Source: Virgisporangium ochraceum (GTDB lineage Bacteria; Actinomycetota; Actinomycetes; Mycobacteriales; Micromonosporaceae). From it: DNA of 64,000 bases. A program made the translations under genes and the position numbers. Positions within the stretch are counted from its first letter, which is position 1, and each line of letters starts with the position of its first letter. Below the pieces are notes generated by a model. It saw nothing but the letters and a program-made list of their open reading frames with translations, was not told the DNA's origin and did not search any database. Below, one piece after another: positions 8,104-16,993 of the stretch. The stretch lies in NCBI RefSeq assembly GCF_016863655.1, contig NZ_BOPH01000068.1, positions 106,911 to 170,910 on the forward strand. The letters run 5' to 3'.

Positions 8104-9051
8104 GTGTCGACACTGGTGAGAAGCGGCGGCGCCGACACGGGGCGCCGCCGCCCGGCCGCCGCGGCGCGGGCCCGGCGCCGCCGCCGGGGCGGCGGGTACC
8201 TCGTGTTCCTGCTGCCCGGAATCCTGGCCTCGACCGTCGTCATCCTCATCCCGTTGGTGATGACGATCGGGATCAGCTTCACCCGGTGGCCGGGCATCGG
8301 CGATCCCGAGTGGATCGGGCTCGACAACTATACCCGGCTGCTAGAGGACGAGCTGTTCTGGAAGTCGTTCCGGAACATCGCGGCCATCATCGTCGCGATG
8401 GCGGTGGTGCCGACGCTGATCGGTCTGGTGCTGGCGGCCGTGCTGTTCGACTACGTCGGCAAGACGTTCGGGCCGCGCACGGCGAACGTGTTCCGGTCGG
8501 GGTTCTACCTGCCGCAGGTGATTCCGGTCGCGGTCACCGGCATCGTCTGGGGCTGGATCCTGCACCCCGACTACGGCGCGCTGAACCGGATTCTCGGAGG
8601 CCTCAGCATCAACTGGCTGGGCGACGAACGCTACGCGCTCTACAGCGTGATGGGCGTGCTCGTGTGGGTGCAGATCGGCTACCCGCTCGTCATGTTCATG
8701 GCCGGCCTGCAGCGGGTCGACCCGCAGCTGTACGAGGCGGCCGACCTCGACGGAGCCTCGTGGTGGCAACGGTTCCGGCACATCACCGTCCACATGCTCC
8801 GGCCGGAGTTCTACGTCGTGCTCGTCACCACGACGATCGCCGCGCTGAAGGTGTTCGGCCCGATCTTCGTGCTCACCAACGGCGGCCCGGCGAACGCGAC
8901 CCTGGTGCCGTCGTACTTCGCGTGGCGCAACTTCTTCGAACGCGCCAACGTCGGGTACGGGTCGGCGATCTCCGTCGTGCTCACGGTTCTCATCGTGGTG
9001 CTGGCGTTCGTCTTCCTCAAGCTCCAGACAAAGGGAGAGGACGCACGGTGA
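8104..9051 (+). CDS. Sugar ABC transporter permease, MalF type
   Basis: The 315-residue permease starts at GTG 8104, one base after the preceding stop codon. Basic N-terminal residues precede six helices (FLLPGILASTVVILIPLVMTIG onwards). The cytoplasmic EAA loop is YEAADLDGASWWQRFRHITVHMLRPE. The stop overlaps a short coupled reading frame (GTGA at 9048) that belongs to an apparent insertion before the next permease. Confidence 0.95.
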   Translation: MSTLVRSGGADTGRRRPAAAARARRRRRGGGYLVFLLPGILASTVVILIPLVMTIGISFTRWPGIGDPEWIGLDNYTRLLEDELFWKSFRNIAAIIVAMAVVPTLIGLVLAAVLFDYVGKTFGPRTANVFRSGFYLPQVIPVAVTGIVWGWILHPDYGALNRILGGLSINWLGDERYALYSVMGVLVWVQIGYPLVMFMAGLQRVDPQLYEAADLDGASWWQRFRHITVHMLRPEFYVVLVTTTIAALKVFGPIFVLTNGGPANATLVPSYFAWRNFFERANVGYGSAISVVLTVLIVVLAFVFLKLQTKGEDAR

Positions 9052-9125
9052 GCGAGCGCCAGCGAGTGAACCATCAACTCAGTGCCTGCGAACGCATCGC
9101 GGAGCGCAGCGGAGCGATCGCGTGA
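9048..9125 (+). repeat. 74-bp insert-like element encoding a 25-residue coupled peptide
   Basis: Between the two permease genes lies a segment bounded by GTGAGC at 9048 and again at 9122. From GTG 9048 a 25-codon frame (beginning MSERQRVNHQ) runs to a TGA at 9123-9125 that overlaps the next permease start. Both junctions are therefore GTGA stop-start overlaps. Deleting 9048-9121 would restore a direct 4-base overlap between the permeases. The segment has repeated GAGCG/CAGCG blocks and looks like a small repetitive element rather than a conserved gene. Confidence 0.6.
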
Positions 9126-9958
9126 GCACGATGGCGCGGCGCAATCCCTTCCGGTACCCGGTTCTGCTGGTGCTGGTCGTGATCCTGGCGCTCACCCTGG
9201 GGCCGATCCTCGTCATCGTCGTCAACGCGGTGAAGAGCCCCACCGACTACGCGGCCAACGGTCCGCTGTCGTTCCCGGGCGAGCTGTACTTCGACGGCAT
9301 CGTCGACTTCTGGCACCGCGTCGACTTCACCCGCAAGCTGTGGAACAGCTTCTTCGTGAGCATCGTGGTGTCGGTGCTCGCGGTGCTGCTGTCGGTGCTC
9401 AACGCGTACGCGCTGGGCATCGGACGGGTGCGTGGCCGGCTGTGGTTCCTCGTCTTCTTCCTGGTCGCCAACGTGCTGCCGCAGGAGGTGCTGGTCTACC
9501 CCCTGTACTTCCTGTCGAAGGAGGTGCACCTCTACGACAGCGTGTGGTCGGTCATCATCATCTTCACGGTGGTACAGAGCGCGTTCGGCACGTACCTGCT
9601 CTCGTCGGTGTACGCGGAGTTCCCCCGCGAGCTGCTCGACGCGTCCGAAGTGGACGGTGCCGGCCGCTGGCGCACGCTGTGGAGCGTCGTGGTCCCGATC
9701 AGCCGGCCCACGATGGGCGTGCTGTTCACGTTCTTCTTCATCTGGACCTGGAACGAGTTCTTCCTGCCCCTCATCTTCCTCATCTCCAACGAGAACCAGA
9801 CCGTCCCGGTGGCCCTCGGCGTCTTGCAGGGCGACCGCCAGATGGACGTCACCACCACGTCAGCGTCGGCGCTCATCGGCGTGCTGCCGGCGATTCTCTT
9901 CTTCGTCATCTTCCAACGCACGCTGACGCGGGGGATCACCGCCGGCGCCATCAAGTAG
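9122..9958 (+). CDS. Sugar ABC transporter permease, MalG type
   Basis: The 278-residue permease has six helices and the EAA loop LLDASEVDGAGRWRTLWSVVVPISRP. GTG 9122 is the start because it overlaps the upstream short frame and places the first helix (YPVLLVLVVILALTLGPILVIV) at the N-terminus. It pairs with the MalF-type protein to form the membrane channel. The alpha-xylosidase gene follows 12 bases downstream after a GGAG site. Confidence 0.95.
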   Translation: MSTMARRNPFRYPVLLVLVVILALTLGPILVIVVNAVKSPTDYAANGPLSFPGELYFDGIVDFWHRVDFTRKLWNSFFVSIVVSVLAVLLSVLNAYALGIGRVRGRLWFLVFFLVANVLPQEVLVYPLYFLSKEVHLYDSVWSVIIIFTVVQSAFGTYLLSSVYAEFPRELLDASEVDGAGRWRTLWSVVVPISRPTMGVLFTFFFIWTWNEFFLPLIFLISNENQTVPVALGVLQGDRQMDVTTTSASALIGVLPAILFFVIFQRTLTRGITAGAIK

Positions 9959-9970
9959 GAGTTCCACGCC

Positions 9971-12229
9971 ATGAAGTTCACCGACGGGTACTGGCGTAAG
10001 CGGGACGGCGTCATCGCGCTGCACCCCGCGCACCTGCACGACGTCGAGGCCGACGCGACGACACTGACCGTGTTCGCCGCGACGAGGCGCGTGCACCAGC
10101 GGGGCGACACCCTCAACGCGCCGGTCATCACCGTCACCTGCAGCAGCCCGATGCCCGACGTGGTCCGGGTGACCGTGTCGCACTTCCTCGGTGAGAAGCC
10201 GCGGCTGCCGCGGTTCGAGATCAGCGAGGCGCCCACCGAGCCGGTCGTCTCCGCGGAGGACGCGTCGTTCCGCAGTGGACGGCTGACCGCGCGGTTCAGC
10301 CGGGGCGAACACTGGGCGCTCACGTTCGAGGCCGAGGGGAAGGTGCTCACCGGCAGCGGCTGGAAGGGCATGGGTGTCATCGACACCGACGACGGTGGGC
10401 ACTTCGTGCACGAGCAGCTGTCGCTGGGCGTCGGCGAGACCGTGTACGGGCTGGGGGAGCGGTTCGGCCCGCTGGTGAAGAACGGCCAGAGCATCGACAT
10501 CTGGAACGAGGACGGCGGCACGAGCAGCGAGCAGGCGTACAAGAACGTGCCGTTCTACCTCACCAACCGCGGCTACGGGGTGCTCGTCGACCACCCGGGG
10601 CGCGTGTCGTTCGAGGTGGGTTCCGAGGTCGTGTCGCGCACGCAGTTCAGCGTCACCGGGCAGAGCCTGTCGTACCTCGTCATCTACGGGCCGACGCCGA
10701 AGGAGATCCTGCGCCGCTACACCGCCCTGACCGGGCGGCCGGCGCTGCCGCCGGCATGGTCGTTCGGGCTGTGGCTGACGACGTCGTTCACCACGTCGTA
10801 CGACGAGGAGACCGTGACGTCCTTCGTCGACGGCATGGCCGAGCGCGACCTGCCCCTGTCGGTGTTCCACTTCGACACGTTCTGGATGCGCGAGTTCTCC
10901 TGGTGCGACTTCCAGTGGGACTCGCGCACGTTCCCCGACCCGCCGGCGATGCTCAAGCGCCTGAAGGACCGGGGGCTGCGGATCTGCCTGTGGATCAACC
11001 CGTACATCGCGCAGCGGTCGGCGCTGTTCGCCGAGGGCATGGCGAACGGGTACCTGACCCGCAAGAAGGACGGCGACGTCTGGCAGTGGGACCGGTGGCA
11101 GGCCGGCATGGCGCTCGTCGACTTCACCAACCCCGAGGCCCGCGCGTGGTATGCCGGGAAGCTGAAGGCGTTGCTGGACATGGGCGTCGACTGCTTCAAG
11201 TCCGACTTCGGCGAGCGCATCCCCACCGAGGTCGTCTGGCACGACGGCGCCGACCCGGAGCGCATGCACAACTGGTACACCCAGCTCTACAACGAGACCG
11301 TGTTCGAGGTGCTCCGCGAGGCCCGCGGCGACGGCGACGCGGTCGTGTTCGCGCGGAGCGCCACGGTCGGCGGGCAGAAGTTCCCCGTGCACTGGGGCGG
11401 CGACTGCTCGTCGTCGTTCGAGTCGATGGCCGAGAGCCTGCGCGGCGGGCTGTCGCTGGCGGCGAGCGGGTTCGGCTTCTGGAGCCACGACATCGGCGGC
11501 TTCGAGGGCCGGCCCGACCCGGCCGTGTTCAAGCGGTGGGTGCCGTTCGGGCTGCTGTCGTCGCACAGCCGGCTGCACGGCAACCAGACGTACCGGGTGC
11601 CGTGGGAGTTCGACGAGGAGTCCGTCGACGTGCTGCGCACGTTCACCCGGCTCAAGCACCGGCTGATGCCGTACCTGTACGGTGCCGCGGTCAAGGCGCA
11701 CACCGAGGGCCTGCCGGTAATGCGTCCGATGGCGGTGGAGTTCCCCGACGATCCCGCGTGTGCGTACCTCGACACCCAGTACATGCTCGGCGACAGCCTG
11801 CTCGTGGCGCCGGTGTTCGCGGCCGACGGCGACGTGCGGTACTACGTGCCGGCCGGGCGGTGGACGAAGTACGACACGGGCGAGGTGGTCGAGGGACCGC
11901 GCTGGGTGCGCGAGACGCACGGCTTCGACAGCGTGCCGCTGCTCGTGCGGCCCGGGTCGGTCGTGGCGGTCGGCGCGGTCGACGCGCGTCCCGACTACGA
12001 CTACGCCGACGGGGTCACGTTGCGGCTGTTCGACCTGCCCGACGGCGCGCGGACGGTGACCGTCCCGGCGCTCGACGGCTCGACCTCCGCGGCCTTCACG
12101 GTGACCCGGACCGGCTCGCGGGTCCGCGTCGAGCGGACCGCCGGAAGCGGCCCGTGGGCGGTGGAGCAGGTCGGTGCCGGCGAGCCGCTCCAGGTGCCGG
12201 CGACCGGTTCCCAGTGCGCCATCGGGTAG
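9971..12229 (+). CDS. yicI: GH31 alpha-xylosidase (YicI-like)
   Basis: The 752-residue protein starts MKFTDGYW, the characteristic N-terminus of YicI-type alpha-xylosidases. The catalytic nucleophile Asp lies in CFKSDFGERIP and the acid/base Asp in HWGGDCSSSFESM, both as in YicI. There is no signal peptide, so it acts in the cytoplasm. It would remove alpha-1,6-xylose from xyloglucan oligosaccharides such as isoprimeverose imported by the three preceding gene products. It closes the operon. Alpha-glucosidase activity is an alternative within GH31, but the KSDFGERIP motif favours xylosidase. Confidence 0.92.
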   Translation: MKFTDGYWRKRDGVIALHPAHLHDVEADATTLTVFAATRRVHQRGDTLNAPVITVTCSSPMPDVVRVTVSHFLGEKPRLPRFEISEAPTEPVVSAEDASFRSGRLTARFSRGEHWALTFEAEGKVLTGSGWKGMGVIDTDDGGHFVHEQLSLGVGETVYGLGERFGPLVKNGQSIDIWNEDGGTSSEQAYKNVPFYLTNRGYGVLVDHPGRVSFEVGSEVVSRTQFSVTGQSLSYLVIYGPTPKEILRRYTALTGRPALPPAWSFGLWLTTSFTTSYDEETVTSFVDGMAERDLPLSVFHFDTFWMREFSWCDFQWDSRTFPDPPAMLKRLKDRGLRICLWINPYIAQRSALFAEGMANGYLTRKKDGDVWQWDRWQAGMALVDFTNPEARAWYAGKLKALLDMGVDCFKSDFGERIPTEVVWHDGADPERMHNWYTQLYNETVFEVLREARGDGDAVVFARSATVGGQKFPVHWGGDCSSSFESMAESLRGGLSLAASGFGFWSHDIGGFEGRPDPAVFKRWVPFGLLSSHSRLHGNQTYRVPWEFDEESVDVLRTFTRLKHRLMPYLYGAAVKAHTEGLPVMRPMAVEFPDDPACAYLDTQYMLGDSLLVAPVFAADGDVRYYVPAGRWTKYDTGEVVEGPRWVRETHGFDSVPLLVRPGSVVAVGAVDARPDYDYADGVTLRLFDLPDGARTVTVPALDGSTSAAFTVTRTGSRVRVERTAGSGPWAVEQVGAGEPLQVPATGSQCAIG

Positions 12230-12242
12230 CGATACTGGCGGG

Positions 12243-13040
12243 GTGAACGACGGTAGCGACACCGCCGCCAGCATCGAAGCGTGGCGGCAGACCTTCACGG
12301 CGAGCCTCGACGTCTGCGCGGACCTGACCGATCCGGGCTGGTCCGCGCAGACCGAGTGTCCACTCTGGACCGTCAAGGACGTCTGCGCGCATCTGGTGGG
12401 CGGCGAGGTGTGGATGAGCCAGGGCCACCCGGCGCCGGCCGACGGGCGGTCGGGCCTCGTCGGCATCGCCGACCGGCCGGTCGCCGAACGCCGCGGCGCG
12501 ACCGGCGCCGAGGTGCTGGCCGAGCTGCGCGAGGTGTTCGCGCTGCGGCAGCGGCAGCTCGCGGCCGACCCGCCCGACCCGGCCGCGCCGGCGACCACCG
12601 CGTACGGGGTGCCGGTGAACCTCGGGATCCTGCTGACCCACCGGGCCTTCGACGGCTGGGTGCACGAGCAGGACATCCGGCGTGCGCTGGGCCGGCCGGG
12701 CAACCTCGACGCGCCGGGGGCGCTGATCGCCCGCGACATCCTGCTCGCCAGCCTCGCGCGGGTGGTGGCGAAGCACGCGGCCGCGCCGCCGGGATCGGTG
12801 GTGCGGCTGGCCGTCGGCGACCCGGTGCCGTTCGACGTGGCGGTCACCGTCGACGACAACGGGCGCGGGTACCTCGCGCCGTGGGCCGGGCCCGCCGCCT
12901 CGACCACGCTGCGCATGGACTGGGAGACGTACTCCCGGCTGGCGGCCGGCCGCATCGCCCCGGCGTCGGCGCCCGTCGAGGTCTCCGGCGACGCGGAGGT
13001 CGCGGCGAAGGTCCTCGACGTGTTCGCGGTGACGCCGTAG
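12243..13040 (+). CDS. Maleylpyruvate isomerase / mycothiol-dependent (DinB-fold) family protein
   Basis: This is a 265-residue protein of the TIGR03083 type. The N-terminal four-helix DinB-like domain has the metal-site His in WTVKDVCAHLVGGE and the second motif AFDGWVHEQDIRRALG, followed by an SCP-like C-terminal domain. In the second motif an Asp replaces the Glu usual before the metal-binding His. GTG 12243 is used; it gives the standard family N-terminus and lies 13 bases after the xylosidase stop. Members are thought to use mycothiol; the substrate here is unknown. Confidence 0.82.
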   Translation: MNDGSDTAASIEAWRQTFTASLDVCADLTDPGWSAQTECPLWTVKDVCAHLVGGEVWMSQGHPAPADGRSGLVGIADRPVAERRGATGAEVLAELREVFALRQRQLAADPPDPAAPATTAYGVPVNLGILLTHRAFDGWVHEQDIRRALGRPGNLDAPGALIARDILLASLARVVAKHAAAPPGSVVRLAVGDPVPFDVAVTVDDNGRGYLAPWAGPAASTTLRMDWETYSRLAAGRIAPASAPVEVSGDAEVAAKVLDVFAVTP

Positions 13041-13046
13041 CGCGGG

Positions 13047-14456
13047 CTAGCGGGTCTGGCCGGGGCTCTGGCTCTGGTTCTGCCCGGGGCTCTGGCCCTG
13101 CTGCCCCTGACCCTGCTGCCCCTGACCCTGCTGCCCCTGACGGCCCAGGTTCAGCACCGGTGGCTCGAGCCACTTGCCGCCCGTGGTGTCGCGCCAGCCG
13201 TCGTTGCCCAGGTACACGTACACCCGGCTGGCGAGCGAGCCGATCGCGGGCATGTTGGGCACCCCACCGAACGTCAGCGTCGGCACGCCGAGGAACACGG
13301 GGCCCTTGAACTTCTTCATGGCGTTGCCGGCGGAGGCCGGGGTGATGCCGTCGCCCGGTATCGCGGAGAGGATCTTCACGAGCGTCAGCACGGTCTGGAA
13401 CATCTGCACGGCGCCGTTGCGGGTGACGCTGCGGTTCTCCATCGGCTTGAACCACTCGTTGAACGCCCGCACCTGCCACGCGGTGAGGTCGTCGCTCGAC
13501 GACGCCTCCGCGCTGACACTGAAGCCGAGGTAGTTCCAGCGCGGGTAGTCCCCGAGGGTCTTGCGGACGTCGGCGCCGAGGCAGCCGGCGAACGTGAGCA
13601 CCGGCGTGTAGACGGCCAGCTTCTGCAGGGAGTTGCTCAGCACGACGCAGTGCTGCGGGATGCCGACGGCCGGGATGAGGAGGTCGGCGCTGGCCGCCTC
13701 GCTCTGGTTGATGGCCGCGGTCATGTCGGTGGCGTCGAGGGGGAACCGGGCGATCGTGACCTTGATGCCCACGGCCTGGAGGGCCTGCTGCAGGGTGGCG
13801 ATGGCGAGCTCGTTCGCCGGCGAGCCGGCCGGGGACAGGATCGCGACCTTCCGGGCCTTCGCGTAGTCCTTGGCGTAGGTCACCGCGCCGATGCCGCCGA
13901 ACTGGCCGCTGCTGAGGTAGTACGAGTTCGGCGCGGCCGCGTCGGCGACGGCGAGGGGCAGGCCGCCGAGCACCGGGAGCTTCGGCGACAACGTGGTGTG
14001 GAACGCGGTGACGTCGGCGTCGATCGTGCCCTGGAGCACGGCGACGGTGCCCGCGTCGGACACGAACGTCTGCGCGCACTGCTGCGCCTGCTCGGGGCTG
14101 CCGGCCACACACTTCACCAGCTGGATCGGGCGGCCCTTCACGCCACCGAGCTGGTCGTTGACCGCACGGATCGCCTCGTCGGTGGCGATCGTCAACTCCT
14201 GCGAGTCGGCGTTGATGAACCCGATCTTGATCGGCTGGCCGGTGGCCTTCCCGGCCGGCACCCCCGTGTACTGGGTGATCGTGGAGAGGGTCTCGGGGGT
14301 GAGCGCCGTGGCTGACGGGCTGCTCTGCTGCGTGCCCGACCCGGAGTCGGCGGCCTCGTCACCTGCGCACGCGGCCGTCGAGACGGCCAGCGCGGCGGTC
14401 AAGGCGATCACGGAGAACGTGGAGCGCGCGGATGACCTGCGGGAAGACCCATTCAC
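13047..14456 (-). CDS. Branched-chain amino acid-type ABC substrate-binding lipoprotein
   Basis: The 469-residue product has a lipoprotein signal peptide (VIALTAALAVSTAAC). The family I/Leu-Ile-Val-binding fold follows: IKIGFINADSQELTIATDEAIRAVND at the N-lobe, and AVLQGTIDADVTAFHTTLSPKLPVLGG. A GTG at 14456 is the start. No permease or ATPase gene accompanies it, so it is an orphan receptor. The C-terminal tail is unusual: about 35 residues of Gly/Gln/Ser built from 15-bp tandem repeats. Ligand unknown. Confidence 0.88.
   Translation of the reverse strand: MNGSSRRSSARSTFSVIALTAALAVSTAACAGDEAADSGSGTQQSSPSATALTPETLSTITQYTGVPAGKATGQPIKIGFINADSQELTIATDEAIRAVNDQLGGVKGRPIQLVKCVAGSPEQAQQCAQTFVSDAGTVAVLQGTIDADVTAFHTTLSPKLPVLGGLPLAVADAAAPNSYYLSSGQFGGIGAVTYAKDYAKARKVAILSPAGSPANELAIATLQQALQAVGIKVTIARFPLDATDMTAAINQSEAASADLLIPAVGIPQHCVVLSNSLQKLAVYTPVLTFAGCLGADVRKTLGDYPRWNYLGFSVSAEASSSDDLTAWQVRAFNEWFKPMENRSVTRNGAVQMFQTVLTLVKILSAIPGDGITPASAGNAMKKFKGPVFLGVPTLTFGGVPNMPAIGSLASRVYVYLGNDGWRDTTGGKWLEPPVLNLGRQGQQGQGQQGQGQQGQSPGQNQSQSPGQTR
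13096..13140. repeat. 15-bp tandem repeat (three units) in binding-protein C-terminal tail
   Basis: Three exact 15-bp units CCCTGCTGCCCCTGA (13096, 13111, 13126) encode QGQQG-type repeats on the minus strand. Related GGCTCTGG blocks follow towards the stop. Confidence 0.92.
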
Positions 14457-14637
14457 GTCCGGGGAAACTAGTTGCCGGATCTAGCGGCTGTAAATGGGCT
14501 GTCAAGCCCAACTTGTGCGACGTGTTCGCCCGGCGCTCACGATGGGTGACCATCGTCGCGGAGCGTCAGAGCGAAACCCGAATTTGTATAGACGGCAAAC
14601 TATTGACGCGGAGGCCCCCGCTCGGTACGAATCGATC

Positions 14638-16950
14638 GTGGTCGAAGAATCGCGAACCGGCGGCGGGCCGTCACGACGAACCATGATCCGCGCGGCCGCC
14701 CTGGCGGCCGGCGCCTCGGCCGTCACGGCCGGTGCCGGGTCGGCCGCGGCGCATGCCGCGCCCGGCCCGCCTGCTACGGAGAGTGGCGGGCGGTACACGT
14801 GGCGCAATGTCGAGATCGTCGGCGGCGGGTTCGTACCCGGGATCGTCTTCAACCAGCGCGAGCGCGGGCTCGTCTACGCGCGCACCGACATCGGCGGCGC
14901 GTACCGGTTCGACCACCGCCGACGGCGCTGGGTCCCGCTGCTCGACTGGGTGGGGTGGGAGCGGTGGGGCTGGACCGGCGTCGTCAGCCTGGCCACCGAC
15001 GCCGTCGACCCGGACAGGGTCTACCTCGCGGTCGGCACGTACACCAACGACTGGGACCCGGACGACGGCGCCATCCTCCGGTCGCGCGACCGGGGCGCCA
15101 CGTGGAAGGCCGCTGAACTGCCGTTCAAACTCGGCGGTAACATGCCCGGACGCGGCATGGGTGAGCGTCTCGCGATCGACCCGAACGTCAACTCGATCGT
15201 GTATTTCGGCGTCCGCGGCGGTCACGGACTGTGGCGGAGTACCGACTACGGAGCGTCATGGTCATCAGTCACTAATTTCCCGAACCCGGGCAACTACGCC
15301 GACGACCCGAATGACGCGTCGGGGTACTCAAGCGACAATCAGGGCATTCTGTGGGTGGCCTTCGATCCGCGGAGTGGCCGGCGGACCCGGCCCACGCGGA
15401 CCATCTACGTCGGCGTCGCCGACAAGCAGAACATGCTGTACCGGTCGACCGACGCCGGCCGCACCTGGGAGCGGGTGCCCGGTCAGCCGACCGGGTTCCT
15501 CCCGCACAAGGGCGTGGTCGACCGGAACGGCACGCTGTTCGTCGCGACCAGCGACACGGCCGGCCCGTACAGCGGCGGCGGGGGCGAGGTGTGGAAGCTC
15601 GCCGGCGACACCTGGACCCGGATCACCCCGGAGCCCGACGGCGCCTGGGGGTACAGCGGCCTGACCCTCGACCGACGCCGGCCGGGCACGCTGATGGTCG
15701 CCACGCAGATCTCCTGGTGGCCCGACACCGTCTTCTTCCGCAGCACCGACGACGGCGCCACGTGGAGCCGGGCGTGGCAGGTCACCGCCTGGCCGGAACG
15801 GCAGAACCGCTACGAGATCGACTACGGCGAGGCGCCGTGGCTGACGTTCAACACCGCGCCCGCGCCGCCGGAACAGACCCCGAAGCTCGGCTGGATGACC
15901 GAGTCCGTGGAGATCGACCCGTTCGACTCCGACCGGCTGCTCTACGGCACCGGCGCCACGATCTACGGAACCGACAACCTCACCGCGTGGGACCGCGGTG
16001 AGGTTGTGCGGATCTCGGTGCGCGCCCGGGGCATCGAGGAGTGCGCGGTCCTCGACCTGGTCAGCCCGTCGCGGGGCGCCCACCTGCTGAGCGCCGTCGG
16101 TGACCTCGGCGGGTTCACGCACGTCGACTTCGCCCGGCCGGGAACGATGCACGCCGACCCGACGCTGGGCAGCGGCACCAGCGTCGACGTCGCCGAACTG
16201 GCGCCGGCCGTCGTCGTGCGCGTCGGCAACGGCAACGCGCCGCGGTTCGGCCGCTCGACCGACGGCGGCCACACGTGGACCCCGGCGGCGTCGGAACCGC
16301 CCGGCGTCACGGGCGGCGGTGTCGTCGCGGTGTCGGCCGACGGCGCCCGCGCGCTGTGGTCGCCGTCGGGAAGTGCCGTTCACGGGACCGGCGACAGCGG
16401 CGCGACGTGGACCGCGTCGACCGGTGTGCCGGCGGGCGCGGGCGTCGCGGCCGACCGCGTCGACCCGACGGTGTTCTACGCGTACGCCGCCGGCGTGTTC
16501 CACCGCAGCGGCGACGGCGGTCTCACGTTCGTCGCCACCGCCGCGACCGGCCTGCCGGCCACCGGCAACGTGCGGTTCAAGGCGGTTCCCGGCCACGCCG
16601 GGGAGATCTGGTTCGCCGGCGGCGAGGAGGGCGGCGCCTACGGCCTGTGGCACTCCACCGACGGCGGCGCGTCGTTCGCGCGTCACCCCGCCGTCGACGA
16701 AGCCGACACCGTCGGCTTCGGCGCCAACCTGCGCGGAGGCCGATATCCGTCGATCTTCAGCTCCGCGCGGATCCGCGGTGTCCGCGGCATCTTCCGGTCC
16801 GATGATCGCGGACGGACGTGGGTGCGTGTGAACGATGACGCCCACCGGTACGCGTGGACCGGTGCGGCGATCACCGGTGACCCACGGGTACCCGGACGCG
16901 TCTATGTGGCCACCAACGGGCGGGGGATCATCTACGGCGAACCGGCCTGA
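14638..16950 (+). CDS. Tat-exported GH74 xyloglucanase
   Basis: The 770-residue protein begins with a twin-arginine signal (SRRTMIRAAALAAGASA... ending AHAAPG). GTG 14638 was chosen because it puts this signal at the N-terminus; the frame extends further upstream without sense. The GH74 double seven-bladed propeller is seen as repeated Asp-box/BNR motifs (DRGATWKAA, TDAGRTWERV, TDDGATWSRA, TDGGHTWTPA). The N-terminal catalytic Asp sits in ARTDIGGAYRF and the second in the SVEIDPFDSDRLLYGTG stretch. It would cut the xyloglucan backbone outside the cell. It lies 2.4 kb downstream of the importer/alpha-xylosidase operon, which suits its products. Confidence 0.9.
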   Translation: MVEESRTGGGPSRRTMIRAAALAAGASAVTAGAGSAAAHAAPGPPATESGGRYTWRNVEIVGGGFVPGIVFNQRERGLVYARTDIGGAYRFDHRRRRWVPLLDWVGWERWGWTGVVSLATDAVDPDRVYLAVGTYTNDWDPDDGAILRSRDRGATWKAAELPFKLGGNMPGRGMGERLAIDPNVNSIVYFGVRGGHGLWRSTDYGASWSSVTNFPNPGNYADDPNDASGYSSDNQGILWVAFDPRSGRRTRPTRTIYVGVADKQNMLYRSTDAGRTWERVPGQPTGFLPHKGVVDRNGTLFVATSDTAGPYSGGGGEVWKLAGDTWTRITPEPDGAWGYSGLTLDRRRPGTLMVATQISWWPDTVFFRSTDDGATWSRAWQVTAWPERQNRYEIDYGEAPWLTFNTAPAPPEQTPKLGWMTESVEIDPFDSDRLLYGTGATIYGTDNLTAWDRGEVVRISVRARGIEECAVLDLVSPSRGAHLLSAVGDLGGFTHVDFARPGTMHADPTLGSGTSVDVAELAPAVVVRVGNGNAPRFGRSTDGGHTWTPAASEPPGVTGGGVVAVSADGARALWSPSGSAVHGTGDSGATWTASTGVPAGAGVAADRVDPTVFYAYAAGVFHRSGDGGLTFVATAATGLPATGNVRFKAVPGHAGEIWFAGGEEGGAYGLWHSTDGGASFARHPAVDEADTVGFGANLRGGRYPSIFSSARIRGVRGIFRSDDRGRTWVRVNDDAHRYAWTGAAITGDPRVPGRVYVATNGRGIIYGEPA

Positions 16951-16993
16951 CGGACGGTTTGCGCGCGACAGTTGTTTCCGTAGTGTGTCCGGC

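Noticed and set aside
9860..12955. 1031-codon open frame on the minus strand
   Set aside because: It is the antisense of the GH31 and neighbouring genes; composition rich in Arg, His and Gln is typical of GC-rich shadow frames and no motif is present.
14457..14637. A LacI operator before the GH74 gene
   Set aside because: No AAGCGCTT-centred palindrome is present; only a small CGATGG/CCATCG dyad and a short GGGCT/AGCCC stem are seen, too weak to call.
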